This document shows, piece by piece, positions 18,308-27,694 of a DNA stretch of 64,000 nt. Made by a program: the position numbers and the translations under genes. Where the stretch lies: contig NZ_RHOS01000003.1 in assembly GCF_003946205.1 (NCBI RefSeq), positions 1-64,000 on the forward strand, given 5' to 3'. A model generated the notes under the pieces. That model searched no databases. It saw only the letters and a list, made by a program, of their open reading frames with translations, and had not been told where the DNA came from. The stretch is from Companilactobacillus keshanensis. GTDB taxonomy: Bacteria > Bacillota > Bacilli > Lactobacillales > Lactobacillaceae. The stretch's first letter is position 1. Each line of letters opens with the position of its first letter.

Positions 18308-18379
18308 TGGGTTATAGCCAAGCGGTAAGGCAATGGACTTTGACTCCATCATGCGCTGGTTCGAATCCAGCTAACCCAA
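18308..18379 (+). tRNA. tRNA-Gln (TTG)
   Basis: 72-nt cloverleaf with acceptor TGGGTTA/TAACCCA and anticodon TTG in loop CTTTGAC. It lies five bases after tRNA-Tyr, so the two are co-transcribed. Confidence 0.97.
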
Positions 18380-18385
18380 TCCTTA

Positions 18386-18414
18386 AAAGGACCGATTTTA
18401 TCGGTCCTTTTTTT
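18386..18414 (+). terminator. Terminator of the tRNA-Tyr/Gln unit
   Basis: AAAGGACCGAT/ATCGGTCCTTT with seven T. Confidence 0.9.
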
Positions 18415-18471
18415 AATCTAGACCAATTTTACTGTATAATGAAGAAAATCCATTGAGGGGGAGTTCTTACC

Positions 18472-19173
18472 ATGAAGGTACCAGTGTATATTCAAATACA
18501 TAATCGCATCAGAAAAGAAATTGAATTAGGCAAGTGGACTGTAGGGGAACGAATTCCTTCAGAAAGACAGCTAGCTGAGGATTTTAGTGTCAGCCGTATG
18601 ACATTGCGTCAGGCAATTCAAACGCTTGTAGACGAAGGAATATTGCAAAGACAGGTAGGTTCGGGAACCTATGTAGCTAGTAGTAAAGTTCAAGAAAAAA
18701 TGTCCGGTACAACTAGTTTTACAGAAATCACTGAAGGACAAGGCAAAAAACCATCTAGTAAGACGGTTTCTTATCATACGGCTGATCCTTCAATGAGTGA
18801 AATTGAAAAATTAAAATTGTCTGATGATGAACAAGTTCTTAGAATGGAACGAATTCGTTATGCTGATAAACAACCGATCTGTTTTGAAGTAACAACGATT
18901 CCAATCAAAATTGTTGATAATTTGGGCAAAGATGATATAACGTCATCATTGTATAAAGCACTCGAAGATAAGGCAGGATTGAAATTAGGCAGTGCTAGTC
19001 AAACGGTATCTGCTATGCTTGCATCTGAGAAAATCGCTACTTTATTGAATGTTAAACGCGGTTCAGCAATTTTAAGACTAAGGCAGATTACGACCCTTGA
19101 TGACGGAACGCCCTTTGAATATGTGCGTTCACAATATGCTGGGGATCGTTTTGAATTTTATCTTGAAAGATAG
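18472..19173 (+). CDS. GntR/HutC-family transcriptional regulator (UTRA domain)
   Basis: 233 residues. A winged HTH (about residues 1-70, with the helix PSERQLAEDFSVSRMTLRQA) is followed by a UTRA ligand-binding domain (about 90-230). Such proteins of the HutC/YvoA subfamily repress sugar or amino-sugar genes and are released by a small phosphorylated sugar or related ligand. The target cannot be told from the context: neighbours are tRNAs upstream and an envelope polysaccharide gene downstream. ATG at 18472 is preceded by GAGGGGGAG. It has its own -10 (TATAAT, 18435-18440). Confidence 0.88.
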   Translation: MKVPVYIQIHNRIRKEIELGKWTVGERIPSERQLAEDFSVSRMTLRQAIQTLVDEGILQRQVGSGTYVASSKVQEKMSGTTSFTEITEGQGKKPSSKTVSYHTADPSMSEIEKLKLSDDEQVLRMERIRYADKQPICFEVTTIPIKIVDNLGKDDITSSLYKALEDKAGLKLGSASQTVSAMLASEKIATLLNVKRGSAILRLRQITTLDDGTPFEYVRSQYAGDRFEFYLER

Positions 19174-19250
19174 TACCAATCGTTTTTTTAGTTAAGGAAT
19201 TGGGGTACTATATAAATAACGTTTTTTAAATATTCAGCTGGGAGTTAATT

Positions 19251-20642
19251 ATGCAAAGCTTTGTAAAGAAATATAGTATCTTTTTGATGCTATATATTAT
19301 TTTTCAGCCCCTTTTAGATGCACTTACTGGGGGAATGCTCAGAATGAACATGGACGTAACTTTCGGTATTTTTGTTCGAATGATCGTCATGGTTTTGACA
19401 GCATTTTATATATTAGTTTATCTGATTTTAAATCGAAACAATAAAAAAGGATTCTTCATTATTGGCTACTTTGTGTTGCTTATTTTAATGGCAATAATAA
19501 GTTTAGCTGTTAATTATAAGTCTAAGGAATTATTTGTACCATCACTTGAAATAACTACGCTCGCTAAGAGTTTTTATTATCCAGTAATGTTGTTGGCTTA
19601 TCTTTATGCATTTGAAGAATTGGCAGAAGATAGAATTATCAATCGTTTCTTTCCTAAAGTGATTTTCTATGCTGTCAATATTATCAGTGCTATCATGTTG
19701 ATTGCTCATTTTACAAACACGAGTTTTAGTTCATATTCATACTATAAACTTGGAGAAAGTGGCTGGTTTTTCGCTGCTAATGAGTTGAGTGCGATTGTTT
19801 CTATAACATTTCCAATTATGATTTGGTATGCTCTAAAGAAATTAAATACAGGAACAAGAATTTATTACTGGATCTCAATTGTTTTAGCTATTTATTCAGT
19901 TCTGTTGATCGGAACTAAAGGCTCATTCTTATCGATCGTAGCTGGAACCGGTTTTGGACTGATCGTAGCTATTGTACAATGGTTTAGAGCACGTGATAAA
20001 AAGCTTATTACTGGAATAGTAGTCTTGTTGGCTTTAACTATTGGTGGTATAGCCATTTCGTATCCAGCTATGGCGGTTTCTAGAACCGCTGAACTACATA
20101 CTGAAATGATCCATTATAAGAAGAAGCAGGCTAAGACCAAGAAGGGCTTAGATAAAGATCAAAAAAAGTATGTTGAGACAAACAAAACCGTTTCTTATCT
20201 ATTAAGTGGACGAACAATTTACTTTGAAAATGCTTCTCATAATTTTGCTAAAGCAAACGTTGCCCAAAAATTATTTGGAATGGGCTATGCTACAAGCTTT
20301 AAGAAAGTTAAAGATGCTAAATTGGTTGAGATGGATTACATTGATATCTTGTTCCAATTTGGATATATAGGGGCTATCGTCTACCTAGCACCATTGATCT
20401 ATAGTTTTATTTACTTAATTGGCACTTTCTTTAGAAAGTTCAAGTATATGTGGTCATTCAAATGGTCTATGTTAGTAGCCAGTGTAATTTTAGGTTATGG
20501 TATGGCACTTTTAACTGGACATGTTATCGAAGCACCATCTGTAAGCATTTACTTTGTTTCGGTCCTTGCGTATGCAATGTTTAATGCACGACTATTGATT
20601 AGAACTAATGAAGATCCTTATACGATCGATGTTGAAGATTAA
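19251..20642 (+). CDS. O-antigen ligase-like / polysaccharide polymerase membrane protein
   Basis: 463 residues with about 11-12 membrane helices and one large extracytoplasmic loop (about residues 275-365) rich in Lys. This topology and the loop containing SGRTIYFENA followed by GMGYAT are typical of Wzy/WaaL/TuaE-like proteins, which polymerise or attach undecaprenyl-linked surface polysaccharides. Neighbouring TagA and GT4 genes support a cell-surface glycan role. The precise substrate cannot be read. ATG at 19251 with GGGAG about 9 bases upstream. Confidence 0.75.
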   Translation: MQSFVKKYSIFLMLYIIFQPLLDALTGGMLRMNMDVTFGIFVRMIVMVLTAFYILVYLILNRNNKKGFFIIGYFVLLILMAIISLAVNYKSKELFVPSLEITTLAKSFYYPVMLLAYLYAFEELAEDRIINRFFPKVIFYAVNIISAIMLIAHFTNTSFSSYSYYKLGESGWFFAANELSAIVSITFPIMIWYALKKLNTGTRIYYWISIVLAIYSVLLIGTKGSFLSIVAGTGFGLIVAIVQWFRARDKKLITGIVVLLALTIGGIAISYPAMAVSRTAELHTEMIHYKKKQAKTKKGLDKDQKKYVETNKTVSYLLSGRTIYFENASHNFAKANVAQKLFGMGYATSFKKVKDAKLVEMDYIDILFQFGYIGAIVYLAPLIYSFIYLIGTFFRKFKYMWSFKWSMLVASVILGYGMALLTGHVIEAPSVSIYFVSVLAYAMFNARLLIRTNEDPYTIDVED

Positions 20643-20683
20643 AAAAGTCGCTATCCATTTTATTGGATTAGCGACTTTTTTAA
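20641..20683. terminator. Bidirectional terminator between convergent genes
   Basis: AAAAAAGTCGCTA and TAGCGACTTTTTT form a strong stem with A and T flanks, shared by the plus-strand polymerase gene and the minus-strand tagA. Confidence 0.9.
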
Positions 20684-21408
20684 TCTTTATTTTGACGTTC
20701 TTTTTTGATCAAATGCATGTATTTAGGAATTGCCATCATTCGATTAATTCTAGTAGGTTCTTTAACTAAACGATAGAACCATTCCATGCCAATTTTTTGA
20801 ATAACTTTTGGAGCACGTTTTTTTGTACCAGAGAAGACGTCAAAACTTCCACCAACACCAATCCAAATTGCCGGATTGAGTTTTTTATAATTGTTGATGA
20901 AATATTCTTGTTTAGGAGATCCTAAAGCAACAAAAACGATATTTGGCTTCTTGTCGACGATATCATTAACGATAGTCTGTTCATCTTTAAAATATCCATC
21001 ATGATAGCCAACTAGATCGATATCTTTAAATTCATTCTTGATACGATTCACACTTGCTTCAATAACATCTGGTTTTGAACCAAGGAGGTAAACTTTTGAT
21101 CCGCGTTTATTAGCAGTTTTCATTAGAAACATTAATGTATCAAAACCAGTTATCCGGCCATGCATTGGTGTGCCAAGTGAATTGGCTCCTTTAATGATAC
21201 CAATGCCATCTGGAATAACATAATCAGCATCATTAACGATTTTAGAAAATTTTGAATTTTCTCGAGCCGATAAAACGATCTCTGGATTAGGCGTTACGAT
21301 AAAACGATTACTTTTGACATCTAAATCATCAATCAAATATTTATGAAATTGTTTCTCGGTAAAATTATCAAACTTAGTTCCGAGGATATCTATTCTATTT
21401 TTGCGCAT
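20680..21408 (-). CDS. tagA: WecB/TagA/CpsF family glycosyltransferase
   Basis: 242 residues, GT26 family. Members transfer N-acetylmannosamine to undecaprenyl-PP-GlcNAc, the committing step of wall teichoic acid linkage-unit synthesis, on the cytoplasmic face of the membrane. Visible motifs are TPNPEIVLSAR (about residues 39-49), PDGIGII (about 66-72) and GSPKQE (about 164-169). The C-terminal basic region expected for membrane association is present (RLVKEPTRINRM and the Lys/Arg-rich end). The start at 21408 follows AAAGGAGA. Another WecG-like activity in exopolysaccharide synthesis cannot be excluded. Confidence 0.9.
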   Translation of the reverse strand: MRKNRIDILGTKFDNFTEKQFHKYLIDDLDVKSNRFIVTPNPEIVLSARENSKFSKIVNDADYVIPDGIGIIKGANSLGTPMHGRITGFDTLMFLMKTANKRGSKVYLLGSKPDVIEASVNRIKNEFKDIDLVGYHDGYFKDEQTIVNDIVDKKPNIVFVALGSPKQEYFINNYKKLNPAIWIGVGGSFDVFSGTKKRAPKVIQKIGMEWFYRLVKEPTRINRMMAIPKYMHLIKKERQNKD

Positions 21409-21507
21409 GTAGTTCTCCTTTTTACGGTATTACTTTGTTAAAAAGTTCTCAGTGGGTGTACTTCATGCTATCATTATACACGAGAAATTAATTTGAGAGG
21501 TGTCTTG

Positions 21508-22575
21508 ATGAGGGTTTTACATTTAAATGCTGGTAACGAAGACGGTGGAGCAAGAACCTATATTGTTAATCTAATGAAGGGTCAAAAGTTGATAAAAACT
21601 GAATCTAGTCTATTAACTTTTGAAGATGGTCCTGTAGCAAAAATGGCTCGTGAAAATGGGTTGAACGTTGCGGTTATGCCCCAAAAACAGAGATTTGATC
21701 TGTCCATATTAAAACCTCTAGTTGCTTATATTGAAAATAATCATATTGATGTCGTCCATACACATGGCCCCAGAACCAATTTTATTATGTCTTTGATTTA
21801 CAAAAAGATCAAAGCAAAGTGGGTCATTACTGTTCATTCTGATCCTAGGATAGATTTTTCAGGGCTGAAGGGTAAGGTTATGCTTAATCTTAATCTCCAT
21901 GCGCTGAAACGTGCTGACTTATTGTTCTATATGAATCCTAGTTTGTTGTCTTATTTTGAATCATTAGGTATAAATTCAGATAAGACTTTGGAAGTATTTA
22001 ATGCAATCGATTTTCGCGATGAGCAACCATTACCAAAGAAACATTCAACTTTTAGTTTGGTGGAAATTGCTAGATTAGTTGAAGTTAAGAATCATGAATT
22101 GTTGCTGAATGCTTTAAGCAAAGTTAAATTTAATTATCATCTAACACTCGTTGGTGATGGACCGTTAATGGATAAATTACGTCAAATGACACATGATCTT
22201 GGTATCTCAGAGAATGTAGAGTTCGTTGGTTTCAAAGAAAACACTGGTGATTATTATGAAGGCTGCGATGTATCAGTTTTAACATCTAAATCAGAGAGTT
22301 TGCCAACTGTTTATTTAGAGTCGGCAGTCTATGGACGTCCAGTTATTGCAACAAATGTTGGTGCCACCGACAAATTGATCAATCAAGATACTGGTTGGTT
22401 AGTTGATTCAGAAAATGAAGAACAGTTATTGATAGCTTTAAATGATGCATATTTAAGTTGGAAAGAAAACAACCTAAATCAAAAGGGGTTAGCACTCTAC
22501 CAGCTAGTCAGAGATAACTATTCAATTGACAACTTGGCTAATGCCGTGAATAAAGGTTATATTAACCTTTATTAG
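21508..22575 (+). CDS. Glycosyltransferase family 4 (GT-B fold)
   Basis: 355 residues. N-terminal acceptor domain with HLNAGNEDGGARTY and VVHTHGPR, C-terminal nucleotide-sugar domain with LVGDGP and the ExxP-type motif SESLPTVYLESAVYGRPVIA. It should add a sugar to a lipid-linked surface glycan. Together with the divergent tagA and the O-antigen-ligase-like gene it forms an envelope glycan cluster. The frame extends back to 21493, but GAGAGGTG sits within that stretch, so the ATG at 21508 is preferred. Confidence 0.85.
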   Translation: MRVLHLNAGNEDGGARTYIVNLMKGQKLIKTESSLLTFEDGPVAKMARENGLNVAVMPQKQRFDLSILKPLVAYIENNHIDVVHTHGPRTNFIMSLIYKKIKAKWVITVHSDPRIDFSGLKGKVMLNLNLHALKRADLLFYMNPSLLSYFESLGINSDKTLEVFNAIDFRDEQPLPKKHSTFSLVEIARLVEVKNHELLLNALSKVKFNYHLTLVGDGPLMDKLRQMTHDLGISENVEFVGFKENTGDYYEGCDVSVLTSKSESLPTVYLESAVYGRPVIATNVGATDKLINQDTGWLVDSENEEQLLIALNDAYLSWKENNLNQKGLALYQLVRDNYSIDNLANAVNKGYINLY

Positions 22576-22623
22576 TAAATCGTGGTAAAATGAATACCAT
22601 AATTTCATCTATGAGGAGAAACG

Positions 22624-24096
22624 ATGACTAAATATCAAGACGAACATTTAACGTTGCATACTGATTATTATGAATTAAATATGATGTATACCTATTGGAA
22701 AAAGGGGCTTCATAATCGTAATGCAGTTTTTGAATGTTATTTCAGAACTTTGCCATTCGACAACGGATTTGCAATTTTCGCTGGTCTAGAACATGTGGTG
22801 GATTATCTAGAGAACCTTAAATTTGACGACTCAGATATCGAATATTTACGTGAGTTTGGGGAGTTTGACGAAGGCTTTCTATCTTGGTTGAGAGACTTTA
22901 CTTTCAGCTGTACGATCAGATCTTCTCAAGAAGGAGATATTGTCTTCAATGAAGAGCCAATTTTCCAAGTTGAAGGCCCATTGGCACAATGTCAGCTTAT
23001 TGAAACAGCGGTTTTAAATATTATTAATTTTCAAACTCTGATCGCCACAAAATCTGCCAGGATCAAGACTGTCTGTGAAGATGATCCTGTCTTGGAATTT
23101 GGTTCACGTCGTGCCCAAGAAGTTGATGCTGCCCTTTGGGGTAGCCGTGCTTCATATATCGGAGGATTCGACGCTACAAGCAATGTATTGGCTGGTAAGC
23201 TATTTGGTATTCCAATTTCTGGTACACATGCGCATGCCTTAGTTCAAACATATCGTAATGAGTATGAGGCTTTTAAAGCCTATGCTGAAACACATCGTGA
23301 TTGTGTATTTCTAGTTGATACATTTGATACTTTAAAGAGTGGCGTTCCTAGTGCCATTAAAGTTGCAAAAGAATTTGGCGATAAAATCAATTTTCAAGGT
23401 GTCAGAATTGATTCTGGTGACATGGCCTATATCTCTAAACGTGTTCGTGAAGAATTGGATGAGGCCGGGTTTACTGATGCTAAAATTTATGCATCAAATG
23501 ATTTGGATGAAAAAACAATTTTAAACCTTAAAATGCAACATGCCAAAATTGACGTTTGGGGTATCGGAACTAAGAACATTACTGCGTTTGATCAACCAGC
23601 TTTAGGTGCGGTCTATAAGATGGTCAGCATTGAAGATGAACTTGGCAATATGATGGATACTTTGAAATTATCTAATAATGCTAGCAAAATTTCTACACCT
23701 GGTAAAAAACAGGTTTGGAGAATTACTAATAATAAAGAAAATAATAAATCAGAAGGGGATTATATCAGTCTCTTTGATGAAGATCCACGTGAACATAATT
23801 CAATTTATATGTTCAATTCACAATACACGTATATCAATAAGACAGTCGAAGATTTTCAAGCTAAACCATTGTTACAAGATATTTATGTAGATGGTAAGTT
23901 AGTTTATGATCTTCCGGCTGTACAAGAGATTCGTAAATATTGTGCTGATAATTTAGATTCACTTTGGGATGAGTATAAGCGTATTTTGAATCCACAAATT
24001 TATCCAGTTGATTTATCTTCTAAATTATACAGTCACAAGATGAGATATATTGAAAAAGTACGTAACGATATAAACAATATCAAAGTAGGTGAATAA
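22624..24096 (+). CDS. pncB: Nicotinate phosphoribosyltransferase
   Basis: 490 residues. It converts nicotinate and PRPP to nicotinate mononucleotide, the first step of NAD salvage (Preiss-Handler pathway), in the cytoplasm. The N-terminal LHTDYYELNM, the central EFGSRRAQ and the catalytic histidine motif GTHAHALV (about residues 199-206) are all present. ATG at 22624 follows GAGGAG. The next gene, nadE, begins 3 bases after its stop, so the two make an operon for making NAD from nicotinate; nadD is not in the window. Confidence 0.97.
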   Translation: MTKYQDEHLTLHTDYYELNMMYTYWKKGLHNRNAVFECYFRTLPFDNGFAIFAGLEHVVDYLENLKFDDSDIEYLREFGEFDEGFLSWLRDFTFSCTIRSSQEGDIVFNEEPIFQVEGPLAQCQLIETAVLNIINFQTLIATKSARIKTVCEDDPVLEFGSRRAQEVDAALWGSRASYIGGFDATSNVLAGKLFGIPISGTHAHALVQTYRNEYEAFKAYAETHRDCVFLVDTFDTLKSGVPSAIKVAKEFGDKINFQGVRIDSGDMAYISKRVREELDEAGFTDAKIYASNDLDEKTILNLKMQHAKIDVWGIGTKNITAFDQPALGAVYKMVSIEDELGNMMDTLKLSNNASKISTPGKKQVWRITNNKENNKSEGDYISLFDEDPREHNSIYMFNSQYTYINKTVEDFQAKPLLQDIYVDGKLVYDLPAVQEIRKYCADNLDSLWDEYKRILNPQIYPVDLSSKLYSHKMRYIEKVRNDINNIKVGE

Positions 24097-24099
24097 GCA

Positions 24100-24915
24100 A
24101 TGAGACCATTGCAAAAAGAAATAATTGAATATGAGAAGACTAAGCCTGTCATTGATGTTGATGAAGAGATCCGTAGATCGGTTGATTTTCTAAAAAATTA
24201 TCTTCTTAAAAATAAGGGACTGAAAACATTAGTTTTAGGTATTTCCGGCGGTCAGGATTCCACATTGGCCGGAAGATTATCTGAAATAGCTGTAAGTGAA
24301 CTACGTCAAGAAACAGAAACTGATTATAAATTCATTGCAGTTCGTTTGCCTTATGGTGAACAGGCCGACGAGTCGGATGCCATGCAAGCCATTGAATGGA
24401 TGAAAGCTGATACAGTTGTTAGAGTAAATATTAAAGATAGTGTTGACGCAATGGTAAAGGCTGTTGAGGCTAATGGTATGAGTATCTCTGATTTTAACAA
24501 GGGTAATATTAAAGCTAGAACTAGGATGATTGCTCAATTTGCGATTGCTGGTGATAATAACGGCGTTGTGGTCGGAACAGATCACGCTGCTGAAAATATT
24601 ACTGGCTTTTATACTAAATTTGGTGATGGCGCTGCAGACGTAACACCGTTATTTAGGTTGGATAAGCGTCAAGGCCGCGCTTTGCTAGAAAAATTAGTAG
24701 CCCCCAAGAACTTATATGAGAAGACACCAACAGCTGATCTTGAAGAAGATCGCCCTAGTCTACCTGATGAGAAGGCGCTAGGTGTTTCTTATACTGATAT
24801 TGACAATTATCTTGAAGGAAAAGGAATTTCCAATGAGAGTGCAGAAATTATTGAAAATTGGTATAAAAAAACAGCGCATAAGCGCCGTCAACCATACACG
24901 GTTTTTGATATTTAA
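24100..24915 (+). CDS. nadE: NAD synthetase (ammonia-dependent)
   Basis: 271 residues. It amidates nicotinate adenine dinucleotide to NAD+ with ATP and ammonia, the last step of NAD synthesis. The ATP pyrophosphatase loop GISGGQDS (about residues 47-54), [13 protein letters not shown] and [20 protein letters not shown] are typical. There is no glutaminase domain, so it is the short NH3-type. It is the second gene of the pncB-nadE operon. Confidence 0.97.
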   Translation: MRPLQKEIIEYEKTKPVIDVDEEIRRSVDFLKNYLLKNKGLKTLVLGISGGQDSTLAGRLSEIAVSELRQETETDYKFIAVRLPYGEQADESDAMQAIEWMKADTVVRVNIKDSVDAMVKAVEANGMSISDFNKGNIKARTRMIAQFAIAGDNNGVVVGTDHAAENITGFYTKFGDGAADVTPLFRLDKRQGRALLEKLVAPKNLYEKTPTADLEEDRPSLPDEKALGVSYTDIDNYLEGKGISNESAEIIENWYKKTAHKRRQPYTVFDI

Positions 24916-24918
24916 ATA

Positions 24919-24949
24919 GTAGGACATTCCATTTGGAGTGTCCTTTTTT
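24919..24949 (+). terminator. Terminator of pncB-nadE
   Basis: AGGACATTCC with GGAGTGTCCT followed by six T. Confidence 0.85.
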
Positions 24950-25024
24950 GAATGAAAATAAATTCATTTATGATAAACTGGACTTGTGAAATGATTATTT
25001 TAAATTGTAGAAGAGGTGTCTATT

Positions 25025-26209
25025 TTGAACAAAAATCCTATCACATTAATGAAACCAGAAGTTGTTGCCATGAAACAACAAGCTATTTTTGCCTTTAATG
25101 CAAGAGCTAAATCAATGGATCATGTAATCAATATGACGATTGGTGAACCGAACTTTCCTACACCTAAGCACATAAAAGAGGCCGCTATTAAGGCCATCAA
25201 TGATAATCAAACTCACTATACGGTGCCTGAGGGTAATCACAAAGTATTAAAAGCAATATCTAATTATTTAAATAAAAAATATGATCTAGACTATGATCCT
25301 GAAAGCCAAATTATAACAACTGGTGGCGTTACGGAGGGTGTTTTTTCAACTTTCAATGCTATTTTACAACCTGGTGATGAAGTGTTGATCCCTTCACCTT
25401 CATTTACTATCTATGGTCCCGATGCAAAATTTAATAAAGCCAATCCAATCTATCTAGATACATCAAAAAGTAATTTTAAAGTTACGCCTGATGCTTTGAG
25501 AAGAGTCTTGGATGAGCATAAGAAAATAAAGATCTTTATGTTTAATTATCCAAGTAATCCGACTGGTGTTAGTTACACTGAAGATGAATTGAGGGCCTTA
25601 GCTAATATTTTAAAGGATTACGACATCTTTGTCTTATCCGATGAAATTTATAGTGAATTAGTTTATAACGGTAAGCATGTTGCATTTCCAAAACTATTGC
25701 CTGATCAGACTATCCTGTTAAACGGTTTGTCTAAATCACATGCTATGACAGGTTGGCGTTTTGGTATCGTCTGTGGACCTAAAGATATCATTGCTGAAAT
25801 CAATAAAATCCATGAACTTGCTACTACTTCGATCAGCTCGATTTCTCAACAAGCTGCTTTAGAAGCATATACAAATGGATTCGATGACCCAATTTCTATG
25901 CGCGAGAAGTATCGTGAAAGAAGAGATGTGCTTTATGCAGGACTCAAAAAGATTGGATTCAATTGTCCGGTACCTGATGGAGCCTTCTACTTATTTGCCA
26001 AAATCCCTGAAAATATTAATCAAGATGATGTACAATTAGCTAATGATATTCTTGATGAAGAGTGCTTAGCTATTTTGCCTGGTAGCTTCTTTGGAGCTGG
26101 CGGTGAAGGATACCTAAGACTCAGCTATGCTGCAAGCATGGAGGATATTGAAGGTTGTCTAGCTAAGTTGGCCGATTATGCGAAAATGCATAGTCAAGCA
26201 ACCGTCTAA
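25025..26209 (+). CDS. PLP-dependent class I/II aminotransferase
   Basis: 394 residues, fold-type I aminotransferase. The PLP lysine lies in NGLSKSHAMTGWRFG, the phosphate-binding TTGGVTEG is near residue 95, and NYPSNPTG and the arginine in LRLSYA are present. It resembles the PatA/AraT group (N-acetyl-diaminopimelate or aromatic/branched-chain amino acid aminotransferase); substrate cannot be fixed from sequence. The start is taken as TTG at 25025, 8 bases after AGAGG; the GTG at 25016 lies inside that ribosome site. Membrane glycosyltransferases follow. Confidence 0.9.
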   Translation: MNKNPITLMKPEVVAMKQQAIFAFNARAKSMDHVINMTIGEPNFPTPKHIKEAAIKAINDNQTHYTVPEGNHKVLKAISNYLNKKYDLDYDPESQIITTGGVTEGVFSTFNAILQPGDEVLIPSPSFTIYGPDAKFNKANPIYLDTSKSNFKVTPDALRRVLDEHKKIKIFMFNYPSNPTGVSYTEDELRALANILKDYDIFVLSDEIYSELVYNGKHVAFPKLLPDQTILLNGLSKSHAMTGWRFGIVCGPKDIIAEINKIHELATTSISSISQQAALEAYTNGFDDPISMREKYRERRDVLYAGLKKIGFNCPVPDGAFYLFAKIPENINQDDVQLANDILDEECLAILPGSFFGAGGEGYLRLSYAASMEDIEGCLAKLADYAKMHSQATV

Positions 26210-26236
26210 ACTTATTGAGGGAATTATATAGGGAAT

Positions 26237-27694
26237 ATGTTTGACAAATTTCAAAATTTTATTAGTAAATTTATTTTAATATGTGTAGCGCTATTAATGA
26301 CGATAGTACTCGTTCAAGCGGGTATATTTTATAGTACGTTTCATATTGCAGAAGAACCAGTATTAAGTGTACTGGTTCTTCTTTGTGCTATTGTGTTAGT
26401 CATTTTGGTGGGCTATCTCTTGCTGAAATTAAAAGATAATCCTAAAACAAATCGAATAGTGTTAGTGGCGATGCTGGCAGTATTCTTTTTGGTAGGACTT
26501 TTCTGGCTGAAATTCACTCCCAATGAACAGTTGAGCGATTTTGCAACTTTTTGGGGAAAATCTCAGGATGCTTTGAAAGGACGAGCTATCTATAAAACTG
26601 ATAATGACTATTTTGCTAAATGGGCTTATCAAACAGGCTATTTAACTTACGTAATGGGAATTATTAAGCTATTTGGAGCACATGTATTGGTATTACAGGT
26701 ATTAAATGTCGTTTATCAAACTTTAACTTTATTGATTATTTATAAATTAGCAATAAAAGTATTTGATAATGTTAAAATTGCTCGTTCATCAGTATTTTTA
26801 TTGATGATCGATCTGGACTGGTTTGCTATGAGTCCACAGAATAATAATTCATATCTTGGCACTTTATTATTTCTGATCTCGTTCTACCTATTGATGCATG
26901 ATAAATATTGGCAGTATTTATTGGCCGGATTAACACTGGCTTTAGGAAACATTATTAGGCCGATTGGCCCAGTCGCAATTGCCGGAATAGTTGTTTTTGC
27001 ACTTGTATATAAATTTTATGATAAGAAAATCAATTTTCAGAATATTTTAAAGTTAGCCACAACCTTTGTAGTTTATCTAGCTATCTTTAGTGCTTTTGGA
27101 ATGGCAGTAAAAGCTAGTGGTTTAAATGAATACGGAATTTCGAATCGTGATTCTGAGTGGAAATTTGTGACGGGATTTGATTACAATACTAATGGTATCT
27201 ATGATCAAAATGTTGTTGATTCGATTGATATGAATCAAAGCCGTAAGAAAGTCAGTAAGCAGGAATATAAAGTTATTCACGAAGAAATAAAGTATTTAAA
27301 TGAAAATAATAAATGGGTCCCATTGTTCTGGAATAAGTTGGCGATTATGTGGGCCAACCGTTCGTCAGCAATTGATTTCGCTAATTTACAACAGAATCAT
27401 TCACAAAAAGTTATCAGTGCAGTAAATTTAATCAGTTATCTTGGAACAGTTTTATTGGTGATCTTTGGATGGTTTGGTTCTTTGAGAATGTTCAAAATTG
27501 GTTATAATAAGAATATATTCCTGTTATTATTGCCGTTTATGGCATACGTTGCTGTACAATTGTTGATTGAAGTTCAAGGAAGATATCGAATTGAGTTCAC
27601 ACCTATCTGGGCTATCGTTTCTGGAGTTGGTTTGTACAGCATCTGTAATTGGATAAATTCAAAGTGGGGGAAGAAATCTAAGTGTTTAAGTTAA
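26237..27694 (+). CDS. GT-C/GT39-like membrane glycosyltransferase
   Basis: 485 residues with about 11 membrane helices. The first extracytoplasmic loop carries an acidic motif (QLSDFATFW, about residues 99-107), as in ArnT/PMT-like enzymes that use polyprenyl-phosphate sugars. It overlaps the next gene by 13 bases, and that gene encodes the kind of GT2 enzyme that makes such lipid-linked sugars. The pair probably builds and uses an undecaprenyl-phosphate sugar to decorate a surface polymer; the target is unknown. Confidence 0.78.
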   Translation: MFDKFQNFISKFILICVALLMTIVLVQAGIFYSTFHIAEEPVLSVLVLLCAIVLVILVGYLLLKLKDNPKTNRIVLVAMLAVFFLVGLFWLKFTPNEQLSDFATFWGKSQDALKGRAIYKTDNDYFAKWAYQTGYLTYVMGIIKLFGAHVLVLQVLNVVYQTLTLLIIYKLAIKVFDNVKIARSSVFLLMIDLDWFAMSPQNNNSYLGTLLFLISFYLLMHDKYWQYLLAGLTLALGNIIRPIGPVAIAGIVVFALVYKFYDKKINFQNILKLATTFVVYLAIFSAFGMAVKASGLNEYGISNRDSEWKFVTGFDYNTNGIYDQNVVDSIDMNQSRKKVSKQEYKVIHEEIKYLNENNKWVPLFWNKLAIMWANRSSAIDFANLQQNHSQKVISAVNLISYLGTVLLVIFGWFGSLRMFKIGYNKNIFLLLLPFMAYVAVQLLIEVQGRYRIEFTPIWAIVSGVGLYSICNWINSKWGKKSKCLS